Source of the DNA: Plantago major
Taxonomy: Eukaryota > Streptophyta > Magnoliopsida > Lamiales > Plantaginaceae
DNA: 64,000 nucleotides
Direction: 5' to 3'
Assembly: GCA_026545765.1 (NCBI GenBank)
Contig: CM048841.1
Span: 91,527,419-91,591,418, forward strand
The notes under the pieces are model-generated. The model was not told where the DNA came from. It saw nothing but the letters and a program-made list of their open reading frames with translations, and did no database searches. Below, one piece after another: positions 24,201-39,013 of this stretch; the first letter of the stretch is position 1; the number at the start of each line of letters is the position of its first letter. The position numbers and the translations under genes are program-made.

Positions 24201-25797
24201 CAGTTGTGCTATTCAACATAATTTATGAAGAGTACTTACTTCATACTTGCAGGTACCAGAGGTTTTTAATCGTATGTTACAGGCACATACAATGCAATTT
24301 ACCAGCATCACTGAAACATCGAGCAAAGATGTGAGTGCACCATCATTCAGTTCCAGTTAACAGTTCCATTATACTTCCTCGATTCTTGATGAAAACTTAA
24401 TTTATTTATGATGTAAATTCAAATAGGGACTTACACTTATTTGGTCAAAAAGAGGAGGTGATGTATTTGCTCAGAGTCATTCCCGGTGGCTCCAGACAGT
24501 TGCAGCTAATCCAGAAGCTGTACATTTCAAGTTCGTGCCGATTACCTCTCTACTAAATGGAATTCCAGGGAGTGGCTATCTTAGTCATGCCATTAACTTG
24601 TACCTACGATGTATGTATATCATTTGTTACTATGTGACTCATACCCTTGTTTCCTTTTTTCTTCTCTAGTCATGTTATTTGGGTTAGTTCTCTTTATTAA
24701 TACCATGTACACGTTCCTCTTGTCAGACAAACCCCATATAGAAGATCTGCAGCACTTTCTGGAATTTCAAGTTCCAAGCCAATGGGCTCCCTTGTTTTGT
24801 GAGTTACCCCTCAGACATCAAAGAAAGAAGACAGCTTTCCCTTCAATTCAGTTTAGCTTCTTGGGTCCAAAGGTTTATGTTAGCTCTACACAGGTATTAT
24901 TATCTTTTGCAATCGCAAGGAAATAAATACAGTAATTTTCATTCAAGGGCGATTAATATTTTTATCAACTGGTAATTTGATAACTCAGATCAACATGTGG
25001 GTAACTGACTGATTGGTATATCCTCTGTAAAATTCATCATATTTATATATTCTTGAATGAAATTTCTAAATTGATTATCATAGGTGGCAAGTGATCAAAA
25101 ACCAGTCACCGGTCTGCGCCTATATTTGGAAGGGAAGAAAAGCAATCGGTTGGCAATTCATGTTCACCATCTCTCAAGTCTTCCAAAAGCAATGACACAA
25201 CCCGCAGCCAACCCATGTATATACAAGCCACAGTGGCGGGGCTCCGATGATTACGAATCCTGTGACCAGTTCTTAGATCCAGTCCGATGGAAAGGATTCT
25301 CAAATGTGTGTTCAATGGTAGTAAAGCATGATCCTAACTGGTTGCAAGGAGAGTCACCCGGAGCTTTCATTGTGACCGGTGCACAGCTCGTCATAAAGGG
25401 AAAATGGCCAAAAAAAGTTCTTCACCTCCGCCTGCTATACACGCACATCCCAAACTGCTCCATCCGTAAGACGGAATGGGCTGCTGCTCCAGAAGCTTCT
25501 AGAAAGTCAAACTTCCTCACTAATCTAAGCACGACGTTTTCCTTCACGCAAAGGGCAATTGCCGACGACCCGAAGCAGGTTTTGCCGAACTTGAACTCTG
25601 GTGTTTATCCTGATGGGCCACCTGTTCCTGTTCGTGCAACAAAGTTGCTCAAGTATGTCGACGCAGCTGAGGTAGCACGAGGTCCAAATGACAGTCCAGG
25701 ACATTGGCTAGTAACAGCTGCTAAGTTGGTGAGTGAAGGTGGCAAGATTGGTTTGCAAGTCAAGTTTGCTCTGTTAGATTATCCACTGGAAGCGTAG
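21253..25797 (+). CDS. MACPF domain-containing protein (NSL1/CAD1 family)
   Basis: Seven exons: 21,253-21,522; 22,908-23,146; 23,933-24,131; 24,253-24,330; 24,427-24,610; 24,727-24,893; 25,084-25,797. All borders are GT-AG and the phases agree, giving 616 aa, a normal length for the family. The signature YGTHIVVGVAVGG spans the start of exon 3. Other family blocks are GQGFDLASDFR near the N-terminus, FDLTGSW, PVTGLRLYLEGKKSNRL, and GHWLVTAAKL near the C-terminus. The ATG at 21,253 is chosen because homologous N-termini start just before this GxGFDL block; upstream in-frame codons look like leader. Plant MACPF proteins (NSL1, CAD1) restrain salicylic-acid-dependent cell death and immunity. Which paralogue this is cannot be settled here, so no symbol is given. 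Confidence 0.93.
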
Positions 25798-26974
25798 ATA
25801 CTACTTTTTGTACATATGAGAGAAGGTATTCGGTCCATGTGTCTTTAAATGTTGTATATGATTCTTTGACCCCAAAAATTTACTCTGCTGATTTTACATA
25901 GGCAAGGAAGTAGCTTGTGCCCAAATTCTTTTTCAAATCAACAAAAAAAGGAAAAAATAAACAATTAAAAGAAACACATTTTATTTTATGTTGAGGTCCC
26001 TTCTAAAACATTGTGCGGATCGTGGGACAAATTTCGAGTTGGGTTCTGGTTGAGAGTTACTATGAAACAACGCAAATTTGGGCTTCATATCAAGTCACCC
26101 ATTATAAATTGCAAATTGATGTAACGGATTGACATATATACAAGTGCTGGATTAGTCACATTTAACGATATCAGTGAGAAATTGAAGAATTAAAAAGAAA
26201 AATTAATAATGTTTTGGGAAAAAATTATCTAAGGAGAGGACTATGTTGTTAATAAAATAGTCGTTGATATTAATTGAAGCATCTATGTTATTAATATTGA
26301 TGTTTTTTTTTATATATATAAAATATTTATTTTGTTAACATCATAGAAATTTTAATTATTAGTATTAGTATGAATGATTTATATGATAATATAAATTATT
26401 CTCTAAATAATTAATCTAAAGAATTTGTGCACATGAGCACATGATTCGTTGTGATTAATTTTTATAGCTAGCCTTTTTACTTTGTTTTCTGTTTTTTTTT
26501 TTTCATTTTTATTTTTTGTGAAGTTTGTTTGTCCGACTGGTTTGAAATTCGACCAAGAATCGTAGTCTAACAAAGGAAGAAAAAACTACTTTCATCAAAA
26601 TAAATAGAACTAGACATTCTTTCAACCAAGCCATTATTTCATGTTTATAATTCGTTTTTTTTTAATTTACCTGGCGCGCCCCAATATGACATCATACAAA
26701 TGAAGCAAAGATCCCAAAACGAGAAACAAAGGCTTGCGTAACCAAGTCAAAATTATTGGGGGCACAAACTATTCGAATTAGGAGTCAACAGAAATAACAC
26801 AAGGGTTTTAGTCCTTTCTTTTTCCTTAAACTAATACGTTACACGTTATTTACATCAAATATATCTCCTAAATATAGATTTCAACCAGTAGTTCATTAGT
26901 GTGTGTGTGTGGCCGTTATCCTGTCTAAAGACGGGAAGGATGTCCAATAAAAGAGAAGTGAGGTACGTGAGCGA
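25798..26974. other. Convergent intergenic region between MACPF gene and CASP
   Basis: This 1.2 kb region holds the 3' flanks of two genes that face each other. It is AT-rich with poly-T and TA-rich runs. I see no further gene, RNA gene or transposon end. Confidence 0.6.
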
Positions 26975-29900
26975 TTATTGTGGATGTGGTAGATTGATAT
27001 TGTCTCCCATAAGAAGTGTTTCCTCAGGACCATGGCTGCAAAAGTCACAGGTTAGCTTACATGCATCATTCTTGATCAGAGATATCGACTTGCAATAAAC
27101 TGAGTAGTGACAATATATCGATGTATAGACAAATTTACGTACCTGAGGTTGCTATAAGCAGACATCCTATACAGGCAAGAAAAGACCAATATGTGCAACC
27201 CAATCGTGTAGAAAAATGCAAAAGTTCGAGCATACCTGCAAATTTTACTTGTTAACGACAGATTCAAGGCAGAAATGATGATCACATCTCTGTGGTATAA
27301 GGATTAGACAAAGTAGAAGTATTCATTAAAAGAGAGCTGGGACATTAGCAATATCAATTTATTGCGAATAACATGATATCAGAAGAGTCTGAACTTCGAA
27401 GCATGCAGAATCTGAAAGAAATGACATTGAGCTATAGAAGTGCTGCTGATAATGATAGATCAATAGGTAGGCCTTGCATCTCAATATCAGTAATGGCTGG
27501 CCTCTCAGCTAGAGCCCAGAGGTTTGGGTAAAAAAATAAAAACCAAACCAGTTTCTTTCATATTGGCTTGGGACAAGAATATTAATTTATTGGAGAACCA
27601 AGCATACTTTGCTTTCTGTGAAGAGACCAATTTTTTGTACTCAGTTTGCGAACTGGATGGTCAAGTTTCCCACCAAATACAGCAGTCCTAAAAAAGCTCA
27701 TACATCAGACAAGCAGGAATAATTAATAATGTCAACTTACTACTTCCTTTTTTATGGGTTGGACAAACTGAAATTCTAATAGGAAACCTAATTTTCTTGA
27801 ACATTAGGAAAAACAGTATGTACACTAGTGTAAAGTTGCACCACCATCACACTATTTTTCCTTAAAAATTACGAAAAACCACTTTATACTAGTGTAAATT
27901 GGGTAAGTATGCCAAAACACTTGGGGTGGTGGTGGCGGTATGGCTTTTTCTAGTGTTGGGAAAACTGGCCTTTCCTAAGAATTTCACCATGTCTTAATGT
28001 TAATTAATTATGTAGCTTTCACTGAAACTCTAGGTTGTAATAAACTAATAATATATATATATATATATCTACTATCTAGTACCAGCACAATATTCTGATT
28101 ACCACTAGGTCGCAAAAAAAAAGGAACAGAAAAAGGAATTGCTAATGGTAAATATAACTAGCAGATAGACAGGAATCAAAATAGTTAATAGACAAAGGCA
28201 AGAAAATTAAAACCAGGTCGAAACTTGGGAAGCTTACTTGTTGCCGAGAAGAAAACGGCCGCTACTAAGCGTGATTTTATCCCTTAAGCCGAGTTCCTTG
28301 TACCTCTGATCTCTTTCCTGGATATTAAAAAAATATAAATAAATAACATGGGTAAAATATAAGGAAAATGAAGCCAAATTCTGAATCACTGTTCTGAAGG
28401 ACCAAACTAGTAAAGCCAAAGTGCACACTTGCTTCATATGGAAAGCATTATTACAATTATGTTTAGGAAGATATGTAATATTCCAATCTTTAAAGCACAA
28501 GGCATTTCTGTTCACTGGGATTTATAAATAAGTAAAAAGATATAGGTAGAGACGAGAATACGTGATTAAGTGAACTCTTAGCAAGCACCCCAAAAAAAAT
28601 TTTCATAAGTTCCATATAGCAGTAAAACTACAGGCAAAAGCTCTCAAAACAGGACACTATGAAATGCCATTATTTCCCTAAAGACAAATCCATAAATTAG
28701 GTAAATGCAAGAAGATTAATCAGGAAAGGGACAGGCCAAAAAGAGGATGTGAAAATGGTACCTTTCGTGAAAATGCTGCAAATGGATTAATATCGTCCTC
28801 GTATATCTTTTTATACTTGGATTCAACATCAGAGCTAAAACCACTTTCCAGATCTTCGGCATACTGAAAATAAGGGCCTAGGTGAGACTTATGTGAACAA
28901 AGGACTAGGCATACACAAGTAGAGCATAAAATATAAGCACCTTCTTCGATCCTCTGGATATTACTTTCTCAGAAGTATAATCCTGGACATAACGAATTTT
29001 CCCATAGAGTTTGACGTTATCTGCTCTTGTCTTCTCCAGTTCAGTGGTCAGCATACCAATCTTTTCATTGAGTTGTCTTATTTCCTGGCATAGTCTTGAA
29101 TTCAAGTGACAAGCAAAGCAAACAACTAAATTACAAACTAAAGAAAATTAACTGTCAACTGACCTCTTCAGTCTCCCGTAAACGTGCACGGAAGCGATCT
29201 CGTTGATTGCAAATCACTTTAAGCATTGAGCTTTGATCTTGATCAGAGGCAGCACGCCGTTGCTCAGAACTCTGCCAGGAACGTTTAGAATTAATTGAAG
29301 AAAGATCAAGTGTAAAAAAGAAAGTATCTGACACTTCACACGAATGGTGGCTAGACATTTAGCACATGAAACTTACTTCAGCTTGGTCTGTACTTCCAGA
29401 TTCTGACAGATCCCACTCGTTGAGAAAAGTGCCTTTCTTTTCATTGGAACTGTAACCCTGCACTTAAAGTAACAAGTTGGACGACAAAATCGGGGAATGA
29501 ACTATCATCTTGCATATTGAATATTCTGATTTCTGAAAGTATGGCAAGTATATCTTATTCTCCAAAACTCATCTACAGAAACACGAAGTGAAACTGCATG
29601 CTTGGGATAGTTGCTACTTGCTACTCATCAGTAATCATATCAGGAAAAGGAAAGATGAAAGGTAATACTAATGAATCAACCTTCAATATATCATCTTCAA
29701 GCTTCTGAATTAGTCCCTGCTGTTCATTGATCTGTGTTGTAAGTTCTCCGATCTTAACCTCCGCTACGTCCAGCAAAGATGTCTTTTCAGCAATTTTGAC
29801 CTATGAGGGGTAAGACTTTGTTTATTATCCAAAAATATGGTTTTCTAGTACAAGGATAATCAACATGTATGTACATATGCATATCCGTAAACATGTGTTC

Positions 29901-32900
29901 ATGCATGTGTGATTTTATATGATACCATCATTAGAAACTCTATTGCTGCAGTTGCATCTGGAATCTAGAGAAATGCACCCTCGCCAATCTGAATACAAAT
30001 ATCTGCATCAACTTCAACTACTTATTTACCTTCATTTGTGTCAGTTCATGCTCCATTTTCCTGTTCTTGTCAAGGAGTAACGTCTCCAATTTGCTCATTT
30101 CTTCCCCGGCAGTAGCAACCTCCCAATCCTCAGCTTCGATTGAATTATAGCCAACAGCCTAATAGTTGTGTCAAAAGATATTAAATTGGAAAATATCAGC
30201 TGCAATATTTTTTTGCATAAAATTTCCTAACATATATGATATCTGAACACAATTTCCTAGGGAAGGGCTACAAGGTAATCCAGTAACTTCGTAACCTCCT
30301 GAGTAAAACTCTATGAGGACATAAAAGGTTCTGAATCAGAAAAGAAGTAAAAAAATAAAGGCTCAAGATCTTTATAGTACGGTTCCCTTTTCTTTTCCTT
30401 TTAATGGTAATTCAGAAAGTTTATTCATAAAGGAGAAGAGGTTGTGAAGCATAATCAAGAAAAGAAACAAGGAGTCTCTAGCTGCATGGTTGAACCAAAT
30501 TAATAAGGTACTCAGATAATTATCCTTATTAAGAATGAGGGCACATATATCATGAAAACACCTGTTGTTCCTCACTCCATAAACACCAAATAATATACCC
30601 ATGAATAATGTTCCAAATTGATTTTCCATGTTTATCCCTCAATTCCTTCTCCGAGCCCAAAGAACATCATAAATTTTCCTGGGCAGCCCAGTAGAAATTC
30701 AGTTTGTCCAGAATCATACCCCCTAAGCACAAGCAGTTCTATAGTGCAGGAATAAGTGATTAAAAAAACTCGTCTCTTGTGCACAAAGATCACAAACTTA
30801 GACTCTGCATTTACTTGCATGAAAAGAAAGATAGATATATGTCTTAAAATTAGAATGACTAAAATCAATTTTTGAAATATAGACAAACACCAATTTAAGA
30901 TCAGGCATGATTGAGAAAACTATGGGCTAACCCAATCCTTGTTTTATGGTCGAGCATTTTACAAGATTGTCCTAGCTTCAATGAGAATTTTATATGTATT
31001 CGGAACATCTTAAATACTGTAGTTTCTTAGTGACAGACACAGACAGGATATTACTAGTAATTGTACTTCTTTTTCTTTCTATTTAAAAAAAAAAAAAAAA
31101 ATCATATACCTCCTGAAGATCCTCAGTGTGTTACAATATCATTCCACTCTTCTAATTCTATTAGGATTACATAACAATTTAATGCCATACTCTTAATTGA
31201 AATCAGTAACGTCCACCTCACCTGGAAAATTTTGACTTTCTTGCGCAAGTCATTGACTAATTTCTCAGTTGGCCTTGTCTGAAGCTCTTTTTTCAGTTCC
31301 TCAAGTTCAACTTCCTGCCAAATTTTACAACAGAAAAAATTAACAATGAAGGATTTAACTAGGAGCTGTACCAAATCTGACCGAAAATTAAAATGAAAAG
31401 AGACAGGTCTATACATCCTCCTTTTTCAGTTAAGGCTGGCACACATTTCAGTTAAGATATCAGTCTGATGGAAAAGATTCCACGTTGCAGACTTTGGTTA
31501 AGTTATCCGCAGGAAGTACCTTCTCATTGAGCAGACTCTTCAGTTTCTTCAGCTCATTCAAATGGTGTTCCCGCTCATTTGACAGTGTGCTCTCGATATT
31601 GTGAAGTTCCATATTCAGCTCTGATATTAACTTTTCCTTCGCAGTAAGAGAATTCTCGAGGATTGTGGTTGTATCAAAATTATCACTGCAGCAAGGGAAT
31701 GAAAATTTACAAAAAGAATCTGGAAAGTGATAAAAATCAAATATATTAGATAATTGATGCTGTGAACATAGAAAAATAAATTGAACAACAGACAGCTCAT
31801 GTATACATCCATACTGGTAATTTTTTTTGGTTGGGCTTCATTTGTATTCAGGTGTTGGCTCTTTTAGTCATAGTAATTTGTTGGTCTTAAAAGCAGTCAA
31901 GTGGTCAACAGTATGCTCCAACTTTAGTCTACCAACTCCACTAATTTCACCAGTTCCAAGTCGAATGGACTCTACGACAACCAACTTATCAAACAATCTA
32001 AATGATAACTGACATCATAGAGCCACGTAGCATCTCCACATTGTTTAGCTAAACGCTGTTTAATTATTAAGTTGGTCTGTGCTATATGTTGAGGTTTAAG
32101 AACAAAAAAACGTGATAATAGAGATAACTGTATCTGCTATACATTGGGGTTTGTACCTTTTCTTATGTCCACTATCCTCGTTAGCTGTCTGTAACTGAGA
32201 TTGCAATAGACCCTGTTCAGAAATGGCAGGAACTGTTCAGCACATTTTTCACGAACCAGAAGCAGAGTAGAACTGCCAATAAGCTGGCAACAGCTGATAG
32301 GAAACACTGAATATATTTGATTACTTATATATATCAAGCAAGAGAGGCTACAAATGTTTTCATTAAAATGCTAAATCTTGCACAGCATAGCAACAGTTTG
32401 AGGTCAGATTAAATATTTGAAGATGATAGAGAAGTAATAAAAATGAATTACATCTGAAAGAAGTTTCTCCCAAGTCTCGGGGCTTTCGACATTTAGAGAG
32501 CAAAAACATATAAAACATAATATCTTTTATATCACTTGGTCTGAATCTTGAATATTTGAGTATATCATTTATTGGTTAAAACTACTATTTGGAGATGTTA
32601 CTAACCAGTTCACTTGTCTAAAGGGTGGAAACAAAATAAGCCATAATCTTTGGTCCCTCGTAATAAGACCAGTAGAACTGGCAAATGCATCTTTTCATGA
32701 AATAGCTCAACCCTTTGTATTAACAAATATAAACCCACAAGAATAAACACCTATGCCCAGATGATTAGCTTCCACACTGACTCTCTATCTTGTCAGTGTA
32801 CTAACAAATACAAAAAAGACTTATAAAGACAAATAAAGAACAAAATGATCATGCAAATTGGGGGTAGGAGGAGTTGCCTCAAGAATATGTATTCCCGCAT

Positions 32901-33756
32901 CAGCAGAAACTTTTGCATACCTTCTCCCTTTCAAGACTTAGGAGACGAGTTTGAGCTTGCTCTACTTCATCCATTAGGATATTAACTTCAGATTGTTTTG
33001 CTGCTCTATCCTCATCTGATGTTATAGTTTATACAAGAAAACATTAAGTAAGCCTGACTTGAATTCATATCCTGGACACATAGTTCAAACGATGTATCAG
33101 CAGCAAACCAACCTGATTGGGCACGAAGCTCAAACAATTGACTCTGTGCAAATTCATGTAGTTTTCTCATGGTGGAAACACCATCTCGAGCTTCACGCAA
33201 TTGATCTTGCAACATTCTCTCTCTGAATCATCACAAAGTACACAAATGTGATTTGCATAACAATTACCAAGACAGGGGAATGAAATGATGCTCAATACTC
33301 AATAGGTATAATGTTATGTATTCTGTCCCATTTGTAGGGTAAGCAAAGAGAAGCCTTTAAAAGACAACGGTAAAGAACTTCATGAAAAGCAAATGCCCTC
33401 TGAAGACAAAGATGAATGTAGTACCTTTCTTTCAAAACCTCCATTGTTTTCTGATTCTCCTCCGCCAAATTACGCTGCTTAATATCGACGATCTCTTTGA
33501 CCTTTTCCTCCATCTTAAAGAGAACAAAAAAGAAAAAACCTTAAATGAATACCAAGAAAACAATAAAAAAGAAACAAGGAAAATTGTCCGCAGCATGTTA
33601 GTTTCACTTGTAGTTTCATACAGAAAACAACTGAATAATTAGTTTACAGTTTCCTGTCCAAAGTGCTTTTCTGATCCAGGATAACTTTATTAATTAAGAG
33701 CCATAAACCACTAAATTTTTCCAGACACTTCATGATAAACCATTCACCAAAGTGAC

Positions 33757-33795
<39 letters not shown>

Positions 33796-36534
33796 GTGGG
33801 GGTGATGAAAAAGTCATTGGCCACAAGTCCATAACATTTTTAGATGCTTATCAATTTTACAACTGTAGGATAACCAAAACATAGACCCCAGAATTGGAAG
33901 ATTAAAATAACAAATCTTTGCACACCATATCCTCTGTCAATTTAACATGGGAAACGTGCCAAATTTACAGTACAAAAAGCCATGATGCTGTACACATGAT
34001 AATGAATAGGAAAAAGCATGAAAATGAACATTACAACAAGCTTATAAAAAGTCCTAATGTGGCATGCTTTTGATAATATTGCATGGTAAATTCATGGATG
34101 ATGTGCTTTTAGCTTCATTACATTATATGAGTTGTAAGTTGTAACAGACACTATGAGGCAGGAATTCTAAGAACTATCTCAAAGTATGAGTGGTGAAAAC
34201 TAGCAGCCCAAACTAACGAAATCACCTTCAATGATATTTCCATCCAGGCCATCATTCTATTTCAAAACCAATCCCCTCTCACAACATATAGTTGATAGAT
34301 TTTCCTGTTTTATCCAGGTATTAATTCACTTCTTCCTGCTCAACCACTTCATGAAGAATTGAAGATAAAACTAACACAAGTACAAAGATGTGACACAGAA
34401 TGAGCACAAATATAATACATATAGTTGCTAGAACCTAGAAGTACCACAGAGATAGAGACCTGTTGTTCTAACTGGCGTGTTCGCTCTTCAAGTCTTCTTA
34501 TAGTTGCTTGTTGATTTTTCAGATGAGCTGCCTCGGTCCTGAATTCCTCAAGCTCGACTTTCATTTTTCTGTTTTCAGACTCTAATTCAGACAATTTGGT
34601 ATCCTTGTCCTGTAAACGGGGAAGAGATGAACCTTTAAAATAATACACGACTGAAAACATAGTTCAGAACCTCAAGGTTCATCCATTCAACACAGAAGCA
34701 CTGGCAACTGGTCATTGCAAAGCGGCCTACACAACCAGCTTTATTAGATATCAAAAGAAACACTCTGACATAGACACGCATTCATTCTGCCGCAGCTTAC
34801 ACATACTCTATCAAATTGAAAATAAATTTCAGGAATGTAACTAAATCAGGCATCGATTGATGAACAATTTTAGTGTTGGCTTTAATCACTTGAAAGTTTA
34901 TTCAAAGAATGGCTACTTAAAATTGTTACTCAATTGATAAGATGGCAGGGATTGATCTTAAGCATCAGTGTAACAGCCTTCATGTTCTTCATTTTATATA
35001 GTATCAACGGAGGGAATGTGTTCATGAATCATACACAAAGTTAATCTAACTATAAAGAACCTGCACAAGAGCTCATGGTACAAAAATCTTATAATACAAG
35101 TGTCAAAAGATAACCCTAAGGTCCCTAAGAAGATTACGAGTTCGAAAATTATTGTTGCTTTAGTGCTCATAGTGGAACGGAAAAGGTCATTTATTGCTTT
35201 ATCCTCTAACAGGGATGAAGATATAACACCCCATAGTATCCACTTATATTAATTATCTGTTATGGGGGGATTATATGAAATGTGCATTCTTGAGATCATA
35301 AGAGACCGAGTGGCAAGAACATAGAAAATTAACAAACAATCATGCCACGTTTAGTTTACTTACCGCAATGGAAGAAAGAACCGGGTATGGATCGGGTGCT
35401 TCGTAAAGTTTTTGGTAAATATTGAGAAATGCATTTTCTCCGAATTTTGCTCTTTTGGTAAGTTTATCAACCTCTTCTTGATAACCCTTAAGTAATGAGT
35501 TGAAGAGTCCCAACTTTTCCTCACTGGAAGCCTTCTTAAAATCTGTTACAGATATATAAAGAAAATTGTACAATCAAGACATGGTCTATACAAATTGCAA
35601 TGACTGAAGATGGAATTTTACATTTTGGCAGCATGCTTGATAGTGAATGCCAGTTGCATTGATAAGGAAGATAAAGTCAGACTATAAAAGTGATACCTCT
35701 GGTGCTCTCTGCCAGCTTCCGGCGATTTTTCTGGCTGTTTTCTTGATTTTCTGCTATTCTAATCCCTTGTTCATCTAGGTTGGTCCTTTCTTTCTCTAAA
35801 TCAAAATCTGGTAGTTGCATTTCATCAAAAGAACAGATAAGTGCCAAATCATTCTCGTAAGAAACATTTAGAGCTGCTTGCTAATACTTTCAGGATATGA
35901 CAGTACTAAACAAAAACCACCCTATTTCAAAACATAAACTAAAAGGAGATATCTCCCGGCCAATACAGCCGACCTCTCTGATCTATGTAATTCAACAACA
36001 TCATTGAGTACTCACATTGAATCATTATGAAATATAGACATTCATTCTAAGTAAATCCGCAACGTCATTGAGTACTATTAGCTCACACTGAATCATTGTG
36101 AAATAGAGGCATCCATTCTAAATAAATCCGCACCGCCATTGAGTACTATTAGCTCACACCAAATCATTGTGAGATAGAGGCAGGAATATCAAATAATCAA
36201 TTGCGTGAAAAATGCTGACAATATAATGATCCAGCTATTTTCCATGACACGTTGCTAAACCTAACACCTGCAAATGACTACCAAAACAAACCTAATTCTC
36301 CAACATCATCAACTCCAAGCATGCAGGAAAAATGCACATTCACATTGGCAATTATCAACTGTAAGCAAATCAATAACTGAGCAACAAATAACACGCCTGC
36401 AAATCCTTAAGCCTCGTAAAACGAAATGAGAAAATACCTTTCCAGAAAGTAGCAACAGCAGAAACAGGTGTAGCGGACGAAGAGGAGTTCGATTTTTCTC
36501 TCTCCGATCCTCCACCTCCTACTGTACCTTCCAT
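26975..36534 (-). CDS. CASP: Protein CASP, Golgi coiled-coil membrane protein
   Basis: Nineteen exons, minus strand: 36,534-36,438; 35,807-35,697; 35,542-35,364; 34,609-34,460; 33,513-33,425; 33,222-33,113; 33,015-32,921; 32,212-32,157; 31,685-31,520; 31,314-31,222; 30,158-30,030; 29,800-29,681; 29,457-29,377; 29,271-29,164; 29,084-28,941; 28,863-28,762; 28,317-28,238; 27,235-27,143; 27,035-26,975. Every junction is GT-AG and in phase, giving 687 aa; Arabidopsis CASP has a similar length. The N-terminus has FWKDFDLEKE and a long coiled coil follows to about residue 600. The CASP C-terminal domain contains KLYGKIRYVQDY and SSGRFLLGN. One membrane segment lies at about 642 to 662 (FAFFYTIGLHILVFSCLYRM). 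CASP is a tail-anchored golgin-type tether of Golgi membranes. The gene looks intact. Confidence 0.97.
33761..33794. repeat. (GT)n microsatellite in a CASP intron
   Basis: A run of about 16 GT units lies in the intron between exons 4 and 5 of CASP. A likely polymorphic marker. Confidence 0.9.
36002..36182. repeat. Tandem repeat in CASP intron 1 (three units, 64 to 71 bp)
   Basis: Units start CATTGAGTACT at 36,002, 36,066 and 36,137. Each continues with a TCACAC/ATTGAATCATT segment and TCCATTCTAARTAAATCCGCA. The third unit is partial. Confidence 0.8.
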
Positions 36535-37713
36535 TGCTGATCTCAACTCGCAAGCTCAAATTTCCGAAATCGGATAGACGAAGTGTGATTAGCTCAAAAC
36601 CATTAAACTTGCGACGAATTCACCAGAAACACTGAAGGATCAGCGAGTTCACTGGCATTGGCGCAATTGAGGAGGGTGAGGGAGATCTGGAGTTGTTGGA
36701 TTTGCACTCGTGACCGAGTTTGCTGCTCCGAATGGCTTTGTTTGATTCGGATGGAAACAGCGATTGAGTAACGAAATGAAGAAGAAAGGAAAACAAATTG
36801 ACAGGAGAAAAGGATCAAATCAGAATTAAATTTGGGTCTTGAATCGGATGAATCCTAGTGCTCCAAAAGTGTGTAGCACGCTTCCGATCGGCTACGGGTT
36901 CTCTTTGTCAGGTCGGTTTAAGGCGGACTCTAGCAGGTCTAGATCGATAAACTTGTTCATGCGGTCAGACCACATCAAACCGGTTCGGTCAGACTATAAT
37001 ACGATTAAAATCAATATTTTGAATTTGTAGTCGGTTAAAACATACCTGGTTGGCTCCATTGGAAGTGCACCATTAATTTATTTATTTATCGGTGAGACAA
37101 AGGATATTATTGATCGCAAGGCCATCTCCAAGCTATTCTGTTCTGCAACCCACTTTCTATCACGCCAAAGATTCCACTCACTTTGCAACACTTCACAATT
37201 CTCTACTCCAACAGTAAGGCCCAAAATCTATTTTCTTTTAACATTTCTTTCAAACTTAATTATTCATTTCATTTTCTTTTCTCATTTCCTTTTAAACTTT
37301 ATTCTTGACTTTATTTTAAATGTAGTTAATTAATTATAACAAAATTACATTAATTTTTTTAAAATACATTACTTGAAAATAAAAATTACATTACTTTAAA
37401 AAAACTACAATACTTAAAATTGAAAATTACAATACTTGAAATTGAAAATTAAAATAATTGAAAATAAAAATTACAACAATTAAAATACTACATATTACAA
37501 GTGTGATTTAAATATGTATTTTAAATTTTAGAAGTAATGTATAAGTATATTTCTATTACTACATATAATTATTATCATATATAAATATTCAAGAAAAATA
37601 AAAAATAATAAAAAAGATAAAAGTAGAAAAGGAATGGAAATAAAAAAAATAAAAAGAGAAAATAAAAACAAATCATAAATAAAAGAAAAACAAAAATAAA
37701 TAAAAAAAAGGAG

Positions 37714-37782
37714 TTGGGGCGCAGCCCAGCGCCCCAAATTTCAGCCTTGCTTTGGGACTCTGTTGGAGTCCCAAAGCAAGGC
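37714..37782. repeat. Two adjacent perfect hairpins
   Basis: Hairpin one: stem TTGGGGCGC (37,714-37,722) pairs with GCGCCCCAA (37,729-37,737), loop of 6. Hairpin two: stem GCCTTGCTTTGGGACTC (37,744-37,760) pairs without mismatch with 37,766-37,782, loop TGTTG. They are GC-rich islands in very AT-rich DNA. Confidence 0.9.
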
Positions 37783-38175
37783 CTATCAGTATTGTAACTG
37801 GCTGTTGCAACACTGATGGAGAGCGCCTAACAGCCATTATCTTTGCCCAAATGACGCATTACAGATTATGGAGGATTTCGCCATAGCGTACCCTCACCAT
37901 CTTCATTATAGCCTAAACTAGCTACAAAATCCGCAGCAGAGTTAGCTTTGCGGTTTATCTTCTTCAACTCAATCTCCCAAGGCATGTGTAATTAACAAGC
38001 TCTTGCATTAAATATTGAAATACTAGAAAATTCGTAAATATGTGCTTGTCATGACCCGCTAGATCAGAAGTAAATAATCTTTCAGTTTTCAAATCATTTG
38101 TCTTCAAATGTAAGTTCCTATAATTACACTAAAACGTAAGAACACGCTATACGTGTTATTGTGGTATTTAATTAC

Positions 38176-38740
38176 AAATAATTGATAAAATATATAAATG
38201 TAAATAATATTATTGATTATGATAATGAATTCTTTTTTTTTTCCGAGTTGAATTAGGGTTTAGGTTAGTGTGAATTGATCTGTTTTAATTCAATTGGAAA
38301 GATGGAGAAGAAAGATTGGTTATCCTTGTTTTTTTTGGATAAATTGATTTGGTTGTGATTAAATTAGAGCTTGAAATTTAATTTTTAATAAGACATAGTA
38401 ATTTTTTTTTGAATGATTAATTGATTTTGTTAGGGTTGCATTAAGGCTTGTAATTTAAATAATTGATGAAATATATAAATGTAAATAATATCATTGATTC
38501 TGATAATGAATTCCTTTTTTTTTTCGAGTTGAACTAGAGTGTACGTTAGTGCGAATTGATCTGTTTTAATTCAATTGGAAAGATGGAGAAGAAAGATTGG
38601 TTATCCTTGTTTTTTTTCGATAAATTGATTTGGTTGGGGTTGAATTAGAGTTTGAAATTTAATTTTTAATAAAACATATTGATTTTTTTTTTTTGAATGA
38701 TTAATTGATTTTATTAGGGTTGCATTATGGCTTGTAGTTT
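38176..38740. repeat. Tandem duplication, period 281 bp
   Basis: Copy one is 38,176-38,456 and copy two starts at 38,457. Both begin AAATAATTGATRAAATATAT and share long stretches such as AAAGATGGAGAAGAAAGATT. The copies differ by scattered substitutions and poly-T length. No coding role is visible. Confidence 0.88.
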
Positions 38741-38851
38741 AATTTGATAATAAAGATTTTCGTTGTAACTAAAGTTTAATTTACATACTTATTACAAATG
38801 AGTCCAATTTAACTTAAATTAAACACTCAATTGCACAACTACGATAGTTGT

Positions 38852-39013
<162 letters not shown>

